Positions 26,416 through 33,799 of a stretch of 64,000 bases of DNA are shown here, piece by piece (the stretch's first letter is position 1; the number at the start of each line of letters is the position of its first letter). The notes under the pieces were generated by a model. That model ran no database searches. It was not told the DNA's origin and saw only the letters and a list, made by a program, of their open reading frames with translations. The stretch is from an uncultured Microbacteriaceae bacterium. GTDB lineage: Bacteria; Actinomycetota; Actinomycetes; Actinomycetales; Microbacteriaceae. The position numbers and the translations under genes are program-made. The stretch is from positions 308,641 to 372,640 of the forward strand of contig CANKXX010000006.1 in NCBI GenBank assembly GCA_947487835.1, given 5' to 3'.

Positions 26416-27341
26416 CCGCGTTCCGCGCCGGCCTGAGGCCCGCGATCGCCGTCGGCGTCGTCGCCACGACCCTGGCCGGCCTGACCGGCTGCGCCACCGC
26501 GGCCGAGGACCGGCCCCTCGTCGTCGTGTCCACCAACATCCTCGGGGACGTCGTCGACGAGCTCGTCGGAGACCAGGCCGATGTGCGGACGCTGATGAAG
26601 CCGAACGCCGACCCGCACTCGTTCGAGATCTCCGCGCAGGAGGCGGGGCGCATGCGCTCGTCGGACCTGATCGTCTCCAACGGCCTCGGCCTCGAGGAGG
26701 GGCTGCAGCAGCACCTCGACGCTGCGGAGACGGCGGGCGTCGACACGTTCGTCGCCGGGGACGAGATCGACGTGCTCGACTACAGCGAGGGCGACGCGGC
26801 GGGGATGCCGGACTCGCACTTCTGGACCGACCCGGGCCGCATGCTCGACGTCGTCGACGCGCTCACCCCCGTCCTCGCCGCGATCGACGGCGTCGACCCG
26901 GCCGCGGTGGACGCGAACGCCGCCGTGTACCGCGGCGAGCTCGAGCAACTCGACGCGGAGATGACCGACGCGTTCGCGGCGATCCCCGCGGACCGGCGCG
27001 CGCTCGTCACCAACCACCACGTCTTCGGCTACCTCGCGCAGCGCTTCGACTTCGACGTGGTCGGCGCCGTCATCCCGGGCGGCACGACGCTGGCCGCGCC
27101 GTCGGCGTCCGACCTGGCCGACCTCGTGACGGCGGTCGAGGAGACCGGCGTCCCCACGATCTTCGCGGAGTCGTCCTCGCCGGACCGGCTGGTGCAGGCC
27201 CTCGCCAGCGAGGCCGACGTGCACGTCGAGGTCGTCGAGCTCTTCACGGAGTCGTTGACCGAGGCCGAGGGCGGCGCCCCCGACTACCTGACCATGATGC
27301 GCGTCAACACCGAGCGCATCGCCACCGGGCTCTCCCCCTGA
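26412..27341 (+). CDS. aztC: Zinc-binding lipoprotein AztC (ABC transporter)
   Basis: 309-aa cluster A-I (ZnuA-like) binding protein. Lipobox LTGC with Cys27. Predicted zinc ligands are H69 in DPHSFE, H136 in DSHFWTDP and H202/H203 in TNHHVFGY, with Glu280 at the position of the usual acidic ligand. The long His-rich loop of ZnuA is absent, as in AztC proteins that rely on an AztD chaperone for loading. Delivers zinc to AztB/AztA. Confidence 0.92.
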   Translation: MTAFRAGLRPAIAVGVVATTLAGLTGCATAAEDRPLVVVSTNILGDVVDELVGDQADVRTLMKPNADPHSFEISAQEAGRMRSSDLIVSNGLGLEEGLQQHLDAAETAGVDTFVAGDEIDVLDYSEGDAAGMPDSHFWTDPGRMLDVVDALTPVLAAIDGVDPAAVDANAAVYRGELEQLDAEMTDAFAAIPADRRALVTNHHVFGYLAQRFDFDVVGAVIPGGTTLAAPSASDLADLVTAVEETGVPTIFAESSSPDRLVQALASEADVHVEVVELFTESLTEAEGGAPDYLTMMRVNTERIATGLSP

Positions 27342-27375
27342 CGGCCCGGAACACCCCAGAAAAGAAAGAGGCATC

Positions 27376-28602
27376 ATGCGCATTGAACAGTTCCGTCGCG
27401 CGGGCATCACCGCCCTCGCCATCGGAGCGGCCGCGACTCTCGCGGGCTGCTCCACCGGTGGCAGCACCGGCTCCTCCCCGGAGGCCAGCAGCTCCAGCGC
27501 TCCCAACGCCAGCGCGGCGAGCGACGCCGGGCCGCGCGTCGCCGTGGCCTACGAGGGCGGCATCGCCGTGCTCGACGGCGAGACTTTGGAGACCGTCGCC
27601 GACCTCGAGTCCGAGGAGTTCACCCGCCTCAACCCCGCCGGCGACGACCGGCACGTGATGGTCACCATGAGCGAGGGCTTCCAGGTGCTCGACACCGGCG
27701 CAGGCACCGGCGACGAGCCGGAGCTCACGGACCTCGTCTTCTCGGCCGACACGCCTGGACACGTCGTCCGCCATGGCGGCAAGACGATCCTCTACGCCGA
27801 CGGCACGAGCGACACGACCATCTTCGACACCGCCGACCTCGCATCGGCCGATGGCATGCCGGAGACCGAGACGGTCGAGGGCGTCGAGGCGCACCACGGC
27901 GTCTCCGTGATGCTCGAGGACGGCACCTTCCTCACCACGGTCGGCAACGCCGACGGGCGCAACGGCATCGAGGTCCGCGACGCCTCCGGCGCCGTGGTCG
28001 CCACGAGCGACCAGTGCCCGGGCGTGCACGGCGAGGGCACCGCCGCGAACGAGGCCGTCGTGTTCGGCTGCGAGGACGGCGCGCTCATCTACTCGGACGG
28101 CCAGGTCGTGAAGCTCGAGGCGCCCGACCAGCCGTACGGACGCATGGGCAACGCCTATGTCAGCGAGACCAGCCCCCTCGTCGTCGGCGACTACAAGAGC
28201 GATCCCGACGCGGAGGGCTACCTGCTGAGCGCCGTCACCGTGATCGACACCGCCGCGAAGACCCTCCAGGTCGTCGACCTGCCCGAGGGCGTGGGTTACA
28301 CCTTCCGCGACGTCGCACGCGGACCCGAGGACCTCGCGTACATCCTCGCGAACGACGGAGCGATCCACGTCCTCGACCCCGCCACGGCGGAGATCGTCGA
28401 CACGTTCCCGGTCGTCGCGGCGTGGGAGGGCCCGGCGGAGTGGCAGGACCCGCACCCCGCCATCGTCGTCTCGGGGAACACCGCCTACGTCACCGAGCCG
28501 GCCGCGAACAGCATCCACTCGGTCGACCTGACGACCGGCGAGGTCCTCGCCACCGGCGAGCTCGACAGCACCCCCAACGAGATCGCCGTCGCCGCGGGCT
28601 GA
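27376..28602 (+). CDS. aztD: Zinc metallochaperone AztD
   Basis: 408-aa secreted beta-propeller that in characterised systems binds zinc and hands it to AztC. GAAAGAGG precedes the ATG. Lipobox-like LAGCSTGG suggests lipid anchoring here. Family landmarks: ADTPGHVVRHGGKTILYADG, VEAHHGVSVMLEDGTFLTTV and DQCPGVHGEGTAAN, with several candidate zinc-binding His. Last gene of the Zur-controlled rightward operon, closed by a strong hairpin at 28624-28667. Confidence 0.92.
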   Translation: MRIEQFRRAGITALAIGAAATLAGCSTGGSTGSSPEASSSSAPNASAASDAGPRVAVAYEGGIAVLDGETLETVADLESEEFTRLNPAGDDRHVMVTMSEGFQVLDTGAGTGDEPELTDLVFSADTPGHVVRHGGKTILYADGTSDTTIFDTADLASADGMPETETVEGVEAHHGVSVMLEDGTFLTTVGNADGRNGIEVRDASGAVVATSDQCPGVHGEGTAANEAVVFGCEDGALIYSDGQVVKLEAPDQPYGRMGNAYVSETSPLVVGDYKSDPDAEGYLLSAVTVIDTAAKTLQVVDLPEGVGYTFRDVARGPEDLAYILANDGAIHVLDPATAEIVDTFPVVAAWEGPAEWQDPHPAIVVSGNTAYVTEPAANSIHSVDLTTGEVLATGELDSTPNEIAVAAG

Positions 28603-28623
28603 CGCACAGCCTCCCGCACGCAA

Positions 28624-28667
28624 CGCGCCCCCTGCACCGGACCTCAGCGGTCGGTGCAGGGGGCGCG
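28624..28667 (+). terminator. Terminator of the azt operon
   Basis: Perfect 15-bp stem CGCGCCCCCTGCACC (28624-28638) with 28653-28667 and a 14-nt loop, 22 nt after the aztD stop. Confidence 0.85.
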
Positions 28668-28712
28668 GTGGTTTCGGTGCCGGACGTGCCCGGCCCGATG
28701 CGGAGTGTTCCG

Positions 28713-28844
28713 CTAGGAGGCGTCGCCCTCGGCCTCGTCGCGCGCGTTGTCGGCGACGATCTGGTCCTGCCGGCCGTCCTGCTTCTCCTGCTCGCTGGCG
28801 TCGTTCGCCCCGTCCATGATGGGCCCGTTCTGAGTTGATGTCAT
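28713..28844 (-). CDS. Small acidic hydrophilic protein, 43 aa
   Basis: Short frame with ATG at 28844 and TAG at 28713: MTSTQNGPIMDGANDASEQ, continuing with a Gln/Asp/Glu-rich helix-like segment (QEKQDGRQDQIVADN) and ending EAEGDAS. Composition is unlike random high-GC frames and resembles small charged conserved actinobacterial proteins. No clear Shine-Dalgarno is seen upstream. Function unknown. Confidence 0.5.
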   Translation of the reverse strand: MTSTQNGPIMDGANDASEQEKQDGRQDQIVADNARDEAEGDAS

Positions 28845-29047
28845 GATCGGAACCGTACGTCATCGGCCCGGCGAACACGCGAATGCAGTCGAGACCCGCA
28901 GCCAAGCACCAGGCTTGCTCCGGTGCACGGAATTCGCGATCCTCGGCCGCATATCCGTCGGATCGCTTCATCCTCACCCTGGCGGTGCCGGATTCCGACC
29001 CTGCGCTAGCAGGCGCCGCCGCCGGAGTCAAGCCCGGTGGCGGGGCA

Positions 29048-29076
29048 TTGTCCGCGTTGCGTCCGGGACGTAGTGT
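29048..29076 (+). promoter_or_regulatory. Promoter for the 6C-type RNA
   Basis: -35 TTGTCC (29048-29053), 17-bp spacer, -10 TAGTGT (29071-29076); predicted start near 29082, just before the first C-loop hairpin. Positions 28845-29047 upstream hold no gene or structure that I can identify. Confidence 0.6.
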
Positions 29077-29081
29077 CGTTC

Positions 29082-29212
29082 CGGACGCATTTCCACCCCC
29101 CGGGAATAGACGCGCGACCGCGGACTCCGCCGGTCGTGCCTTGTGCGTCGCGGCACCGTTGCCGTTCGGAATCGGCCCGGGAGTGGTTCCCCCCAACTGC
29201 CCCGGGCCTTTT
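29082..29212 (+). ncRNA. 6C RNA (actinobacterial small RNA, B11-like)
   Basis: The 6C family is defined by two hairpins whose loops each display a run of at least six C. Here the first is TTCC-A-CCCCCC-GGGAA (29091-29106). The second loop, GGTTCCCCCCAAC (29186-29198), sits inside a GGCCCGGG/CCCGGGCC stem (29174-29181 with 29201-29208) followed by TTTT, forming an intrinsic terminator. Between them is a stem CGACCG/CGGTCG. A promoter is placed correctly upstream. The distance between the two C-loops is longer than I recall for M. tuberculosis 6C/B11, which lowers confidence. Family members regulate mRNAs by exposed C-rich loops. Confidence 0.72.
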
Positions 29213-29333
29213 CTGCGTCCGGCTTCGGCGGCCCACCGCCGTGTCCTGTCGTCTGTCGGTCGCCTGCGCCGGATCCCTGCACGCAATGCAGCATCCCTCC
29301 CTCCCCGCATCCCCGTTCACGATTCAGGTTCAG

Positions 29334-29379
29334 CTGCGACACGCCGCGTTTCGAGGGGCGGGAACGCGGCGTGTTGCAG
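29334..29379. repeat. Long imperfect inverted repeat upstream of MFS leader
   Basis: Arms 29334-29351 and 29362-29379 match at 16 of 18 positions (CTGCGACACGCCGCGTTT against GAACGCGGCGTGTTGCAG), loop about 10 nt; flanking GATTCAG (29321 on) and CTGAATTC (29387 on) extend the symmetry. It could be a small palindromic element or a terminator. No gene lies in 29213-29480. Confidence 0.7.
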
Positions 29380-29482
29380 CACGGCCTGAATTCGGAACGC
29401 GGGCGGGGCGGGGCGGACGTGCGGGGCCGGCGGGATGGAGGTGCGGAACCGGACGCGACACCGGCGAATCCCCGCCGTGCGG

Positions 29483-29593
29483 TATGATCGACGTCTGCTC
29501 GGCCACGTTGGCCGAGGTGGTCGCGCCGGGAAGGCCCGCGCGGTCCGAGGCTCGAAACCTCCGGCATCCGTAAAAAGACCCGGAGGTTTCTCC
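29483..29593 (+). promoter_or_regulatory. Structured leader with sequestered Shine-Dalgarno before MFS gene
   Basis: A consensus -10 TATGAT lies at 29483-29488. The expected leader contains hairpin A (CTCGGCCA/TGGCCGAG, 29498-29516) and hairpin B (GCGCCGGG...CCCGCGC, 29523-29541). It also contains an 11-bp perfect inverted repeat, GAAACCTCCGG (29554-29564) with CCGGAGGTTTC (29580-29590), whose right arm holds the GGAGG ribosome-binding site of the MFS gene at 29594. An alternative stem, CCGAGG (about 29545-29550) with CCTCCGG, would free the site. This looks like a translational switch; the signal is unknown. Confidence 0.6.
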
Positions 29594-31045
29594 ATGTCCA
29601 CACCCATGCCCGCGACCCCGCCGAGCCGCTCCCGCTGGTGGGCCCTCGTCGTCCTCTCGCTCACCCAGCTCGTCGTCGTGCTCGACGGCACCATCGTTAC
29701 CATCGCCCTGCCCGAGGCACAGCGCGACCTCGGCCTGACCGACGGCCAGCGCCAGTGGGTCGTCACCGCGTACGCCCTCGGCTTCGGCGCGCTCCTCCTG
29801 CTCGGCGGCCGGGTCGCCGACTACTGGGGCCGCAAGCGCACCTTCCTGCTCGGGATGGTCGGCTTCGGCGCCGCGTCCGTGTTCGGCGGGCTCGCGCAGA
29901 CCGGCGTCGAGCTCGTGATCGCGCGCGGCGCCCAGGGCGTGTTCGCCGCCTTGCTCGCGCCCGCGGCCCTCGCCCTGCTCACCGTGACCTTCCCGTCCGG
30001 GCGCGAGCGGAACACGGCCTTCGCCGTGTTCGGCACCGTCGCCGGCGCGGGAGCGGCGGTCGGGCTGGTGCTCGGCGGTTTCCTCACCGAGTTCGCGGAC
30101 TGGCGCTGGTGCCTGCTCGTCAACATCTTCTTCGTGCTCGTCGGGATCGCCGGCGGCATCGCCTTCCTCACCGAGAGCAGGGTGGACGGCGACAACCGGT
30201 ACGACGTGCTCGGCGCCATCACCGTGACCGCGGGCCTCGGCTCACTCGTCTACGGCTTCAGCCTCGCCGAGGGCGGCTGGGGCTCGCCGCAGACCGTCGG
30301 CTTCCTCGCCGCGGGCGTGCTGCTGCTCGTCCTGTTAGTCTGGATCGAATCGCGGGTGGCGCAGCCGCTGCTGCCGCTGCGGATCGTGTCCGACCGCGTG
30401 CGCGGGGGAGCGTTCCTCATCCAGGCCGTTGCGGGCAGCGTCATGATCGGCGCGACCCTGTACCTCACGTTGTACCTGCAGATCGTGCTGCGGATGCCGG
30501 CCCTCGAGGCGGGGCTCGCGAGCCTGCCGCTGCCCATCGCCATCATGCTCACCGCGCCGTTCGCCACGAAGATGCTGCCGAAGCGCGGCCCGCGTCCGCT
30601 GCTGATCGCCGGCCCGCTGATCGTCGCGGTCGGGCTCGTCTACCTCAGCCGCATCACGGCCGACGGCAACTACTTCGTGCAGGTACTGCCGGCCCTCGCC
30701 GTGATGGGTGTCGGCATGGCGCTCCTCTTCGTCCCGCTGCAGAACCTCGCGCTGTCGGGCGTCGCTCCGCACGACGCCGGGGCGGCATCCGCTACGGCGA
30801 ACTCGGCCATGCAGATCGGCGGATCCATCGGCCTGTCCGTCTTCACCGCGGTGTACTCCGCCGCGGTCGGCGGCTCCGGAACGGGTGCGCTGCCCGACCC
30901 CGTGCACCTGACCTCCGCCTACGGCGCGACCTTCGTCGCGGCCGCGGTCGGCATGGTGGTCGCGTCGGTCCTCGCGATCACCCTGGTGCGCGGGGCGACG
31001 TCGCGACTGCTGCCCCAGGGCGTCACGGCGCTGCCGGCGCACTGA
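29594..31045 (+). CDS. DHA2-family MFS drug exporter (EmrB/QacA type)
   Basis: 483-aa proton-coupled exporter with about 14 transmembrane segments. Family motifs: D1 VVLDGTIVTIALPEAQRDL, motif A GGRVADYWGRKRTF, and a motif C-like GAGAAVGLVLGGFL followed by FADWRWCLLVNI. ATG at 29594 has GGAGG at ideal spacing, itself inside a hairpin arm (see leader). Probable efflux of toxic small molecules; substrate unknown. Downstream are only palindromic repeats (31046-31532). Confidence 0.93.
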   Translation: MSTPMPATPPSRSRWWALVVLSLTQLVVVLDGTIVTIALPEAQRDLGLTDGQRQWVVTAYALGFGALLLLGGRVADYWGRKRTFLLGMVGFGAASVFGGLAQTGVELVIARGAQGVFAALLAPAALALLTVTFPSGRERNTAFAVFGTVAGAGAAVGLVLGGFLTEFADWRWCLLVNIFFVLVGIAGGIAFLTESRVDGDNRYDVLGAITVTAGLGSLVYGFSLAEGGWGSPQTVGFLAAGVLLLVLLVWIESRVAQPLLPLRIVSDRVRGGAFLIQAVAGSVMIGATLYLTLYLQIVLRMPALEAGLASLPLPIAIMLTAPFATKMLPKRGPRPLLIAGPLIVAVGLVYLSRITADGNYFVQVLPALAVMGVGMALLFVPLQNLALSGVAPHDAGAASATANSAMQIGGSIGLSVFTAVYSAAVGGSGTGALPDPVHLTSAYGATFVAAAVGMVVASVLAITLVRGATSRLLPQGVTALPAH

Positions 31046-31136
31046 ATCGCGGCGGCGGCGGGGCGCGGTCCGCGTCGCGCGGGGTCCCGTGACTCGGAAG
31101 GACGTGCCCCTGCCCTCCCCGCGCAACTGATCTGCC

Positions 31137-31353
31137 CCTGCCCAGGCAGAAGGTTCCTGCCCAGCTTCACCCTGGGCAGGAAACCGCTGCCTGGGCAGGG
31201 GTGGGAGCGTCTGCGGGAGCGTATGCGGGACGCGGGGCAATGCGGCTCCTGCCTGGGCAGGTGCCACTACGCACTCGGTGATGCGGCTCCTGCCCAGGCA
31301 GAAGGCTCCTGCCCAGCTTCACCCTGGGCAGGAAACCGCTGCCTGGGCAGGGG
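31137..31353. repeat. Palindromic repeat field: two 64-bp elements plus a single palindrome
   Basis: Nearly identical 64-bp elements at 31137-31200 and 31289-31353 differ visibly at one base. Each consists of CCTGCCCAGGCAG, TTCACCCTGGGCAGG and CTGCCTGGGCAGGGG in fixed order. A lone CCTGCCTGGGCAGG is at 31248-31261. The same three-palindrome arrangement lies at 8565-8627. The 487-nt gap 31046-31532 has no gene. Confidence 0.9.
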
Positions 31354-31435
31354 CGAACGGGTATCCGGGGGATGTGTCCGCTGCCTGGGCAGGGGCGAAC
31401 GGGTATCCGAGGGATCTGTCCGCTGCCTGGGCAGG
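31336..31435. repeat. 42-bp direct tandem repeat attached to the palindromes
   Basis: Units start at 31336, 31378 and 31420 (third truncated after about 16 bp). Each opens with CCGCTGCCTGGGCAGGG and continues GCGAACGGGTATCCG. Further short GGGACGCGAACACGA direct repeats follow at about 31450-31485. Confidence 0.88.
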
Positions 31436-31532
31436 GACACGGGGGCGCAGGGACGCGAACACGAGGGACGCGAACACGAGGGACACGGGGCGCAGGGACG
31501 CGGGACATAGGACGCGGGACAGCGCCCAGCCC

Positions 31533-31739
31533 CTACTCCTCGACCCACTCCAGCAGGTCGCCCGGCTGGCAGTCCAGGGTGCGGCACATCGCCTCGAGCG
31601 TGCTGAACCGCACCGCCTTGGCCCGCCCGTTCTTCAGCACCGCGACGTTCGCCGGGGTGAGCCCCACCCGCTCGGCGAACTCGCCGACGCTCATCTTCCG
31701 CTTCGCGAGCTCGACGTCGATCCGCACGACGATCGGCAT
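31533..31739 (-). CDS. XRE-family HTH regulator (small)
   Basis: 68-aa single-domain Cro/C1-type regulator; the HTH is MSVGEFAERVGLTPANVAVLKNG followed by TLEAMCRTLDCQPGDLLEWV, as in YozG-like proteins. Its ATG overlaps the stop of the DUF2975 gene by one base (TGATG). These pairs are common, and the regulator probably controls its own operon through the palindrome at 32258-32274. Confidence 0.92.
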   Translation of the reverse strand: MPIVVRIDVELAKRKMSVGEFAERVGLTPANVAVLKNGRAKAVRFSTLEAMCRTLDCQPGDLLEWVEE

Positions 31740-32236
31740 CAGATCACCGCCTCCATGTCGGTGCGCAGGACGGTCGCCTGGCGCAGGAGGGCGCGCAGCA
31801 CGACCATCAGCAGCACGAGCACGGCGCCGAACAGCACCATGCCGAACAGCACGATCGGGATGCCGGGGTCGCGGATCTCGGGCGTGAAGTAGATGACCGC
31901 GGTGAGGTAGGCCGCGAGGCCGGCCAGCAGGATCCAGCCGGCGACGAACGACCAGACGAGCCCGTTGACCCAGCCGAGCGACGCCTCGCTGAAGATGCTG
32001 TCCCGCTTCACCAGCGTCAGCAGCTTCCAGGTGCAGACGATCACGACCTCCGCGCACACCAGTTCCAGCTCGGCGACCACCAGGATCGGCCACAGCAGGT
32101 GCGCCGCCTCGGGCGTCTCCCGCACGTCGTGCGCGATGTCACCCGGGATGCTCATGACCTGCATGAGCACGAGGAACGCGAACAGGGAGGCGAGGAAGAC
32201 TCGCAGGACGAGGAGTGACACGCGGATCGGCTGCAT
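31739..32236 (-). CDS. DUF2975-family membrane protein
   Basis: 165 aa with four predicted transmembrane segments (about 5-27, 48-70, 88-113, 125-150). It precedes and is translationally coupled to the small XRE regulator, the classic DUF2975/HTH pair. Function unknown. Confidence 0.88.
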   Translation of the reverse strand: MQPIRVSLLVLRVFLASLFAFLVLMQVMSIPGDIAHDVRETPEAAHLLWPILVVAELELVCAEVVIVCTWKLLTLVKRDSIFSEASLGWVNGLVWSFVAGWILLAGLAAYLTAVIYFTPEIRDPGIPIVLFGMVLFGAVLVLLMVVLRALLRQATVLRTDMEAVI

Positions 32237-32257
32237 CTGTCGAGCATCACTCGGAAT

Positions 32258-32274
32258 CTATTGAAAGTCAATAG
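32258..32274. promoter_or_regulatory. Candidate operator of the DUF2975/XRE operon
   Basis: Inverted repeat CTATTGA-AAG-TCAATAG, 22 nt upstream of the DUF2975 start; on the - strand it contains TTGACT, usable as a -35. AT-rich relative to surroundings. Confidence 0.55.
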
Positions 32275-32340
32275 GTTCACCACAGCCGCCAGCCGCCGGC
32301 CGCGAGTCGCCGGGCCCTATCGAGCGGGCCCGTCCGCCCC

Positions 32341-33672
32341 TCAGGCGCTGCGGCCGGGAACGATGCTCACCGTCGGGATGGCGCGGTTCAGCCGCACGCG
32401 CAGGCGGAGGTCGTGACGGCGGGCGTGCAGCACGCCGACCGTCGCGGCGACGAGCGCGGGCACGCCGCCCGCCACCACCATGGCCGTGTGGGTGCCGAAC
32501 TGCTCGACGATCCAGCCCATCAGCGGGCCGCCGAGGGCCTGGCCGCCGAGCAGTACCATCACGTAGAGCGACATCACCCGCCCGCGGATGCCCATGTTGG
32601 AGGACATCTGCACGAGGGAGTTCGCCGCGGTGAGGAACAGCAGGGTGGCGATGCCCACCGTGACCAGCGAGGCCGCGAAGGCGACGATCGTGGGCATGAA
32701 GCCCGCGGTCGCCTGCAACAGCCCCGCGATCCCGGCCGTGAGCACCACCTCACGCAGGCGCACGGTCGCGCGCCGCGTCGACGCGAGGGCGCCGACCAGC
32801 GAGCCGACCGCGACCATCGCGTTGAAGAGCCCGTAGCCGCCCGACCCTGCGCCGAACACGTCGTCGGCGTACGAGGCGAGGAGCACGGGCATGGTGAGCG
32901 CGAAGACCGAGAACGAGGCGAGCAGGGTGATCGGCACGTAGATGGTCGGCTTCGACATCGCGTACTGCAGGCCCTGGCGGAGCTGACCCGAGGAGCGCGG
33001 GGCCCGCGGGCTCGGGATCAGCTCGGCGGTGCGGATGCGGGTGAGCATGACCACGACGGCGAGGCAGGCCGCGCCGTTGAGGGCGAAGGACCAGCCGGCG
33101 CCGACCCCGAGCATGAGGAGGCCGCTGAGCGCGGGGCCGATCATGCCGCCGAGCTGGAAGATCGAGGAGTTGATGCTGATGGCGTTGCGGAGGTGCGCGG
33201 GCCCGACGAGCTCGTTCACGAACACCTGGCGCGCCGGGTTGTCGATCACGGTCACGAGGCCGGTCATCAGGGCGATTACGAAGATGTGCCAGACCTGCAC
33301 GGCGCCGACCAGGGTCAGCACGGCGAGCAGGATGCTGAGCAGCGCGAACGCGCCCTGGGTGATCATCATGAGGGCCCGCTTCGAGTAGCGGTCCACGAGC
33401 ACGCCGCCGAGCAGGCCGAAGACGAGCATCGGCAGGAACTGCATGGCGACCGTGATGCCGACGGCGGCGACGCTGCCGGACAGTTCGAGCACGAGCCAGT
33501 CCTGCGCGATGCGCTGCATCCAGGCGGCCGTCATGGCCACGAGGTTGGTGCCGGCGAAGAGGCGGAAGTTGCGCACCCGGAGTGCGGCGAGGGTGTCCCG
33601 CCAGGCCGGGCGCTGGGCCTGAACGGGGAGTGCGTCTGTGGGGGGAAGAGCGTCGGAGGTTGTGCGAGTCAC
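32341..33672 (-). CDS. MFS transporter, MFS_3 (EntS-like) type
   Basis: 443 aa, about 12 spans. RNFRLFAGTNLVAMTAAWMQRIAQDWLVLEL and LVDRYSKRALM (motif A) fit MFS_3/EntS-type exporters. GTG at 33672 is preferred: a TACATA box upstream on the same strand would initiate just before it; the frame could also open at TTG 33723. Divergent from the LysR gene at 33800, whose product may regulate it. Substrate unknown. Confidence 0.88.
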   Translation of the reverse strand: MTRTTSDALPPTDALPVQAQRPAWRDTLAALRVRNFRLFAGTNLVAMTAAWMQRIAQDWLVLELSGSVAAVGITVAMQFLPMLVFGLLGGVLVDRYSKRALMMITQGAFALLSILLAVLTLVGAVQVWHIFVIALMTGLVTVIDNPARQVFVNELVGPAHLRNAISINSSIFQLGGMIGPALSGLLMLGVGAGWSFALNGAACLAVVVMLTRIRTAELIPSPRAPRSSGQLRQGLQYAMSKPTIYVPITLLASFSVFALTMPVLLASYADDVFGAGSGGYGLFNAMVAVGSLVGALASTRRATVRLREVVLTAGIAGLLQATAGFMPTIVAFAASLVTVGIATLLFLTAANSLVQMSSNMGIRGRVMSLYVMVLLGGQALGGPLMGWIVEQFGTHTAMVVAGGVPALVAATVGVLHARRHDLRLRVRLNRAIPTVSIVPGRSA

Positions 33673-33799
33673 GTGTGGAAGTCCTGAGGTAGCGGCAGAG
33701 TCAGTTATGTATGTCCCGTCCAACGTTATTGACCCGCGCTTTATTCGCTACTTGAATGGCTCCTATTACTGCCATTACGTTTCCCAATGAGGCGGCCCC

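Noticed and set aside
29484..29573. tRNA-like or known riboswitch (mini-ykkC/guanidine-II) in the MFS leader
   Set aside because: The T-loop-like CTCGAAA has imperfect stems and no acceptor pairing; the hairpin loops do not show the paired ACGR tetraloops of guanidine-II.
29484..29573. Leader peptide gene as a separate CDS
   Set aside because: Its ATG lies inside the likely -10 element, and there is no Shine-Dalgarno. It is kept only as an alternative in the leader finding.
31336..31435. CRISPR-like array
   Set aside because: The 42-bp units are contiguous direct repeats without unique spacers, and no cas genes are nearby. The 13131-13261 array also lacks true spacers (13-nt similar linkers).
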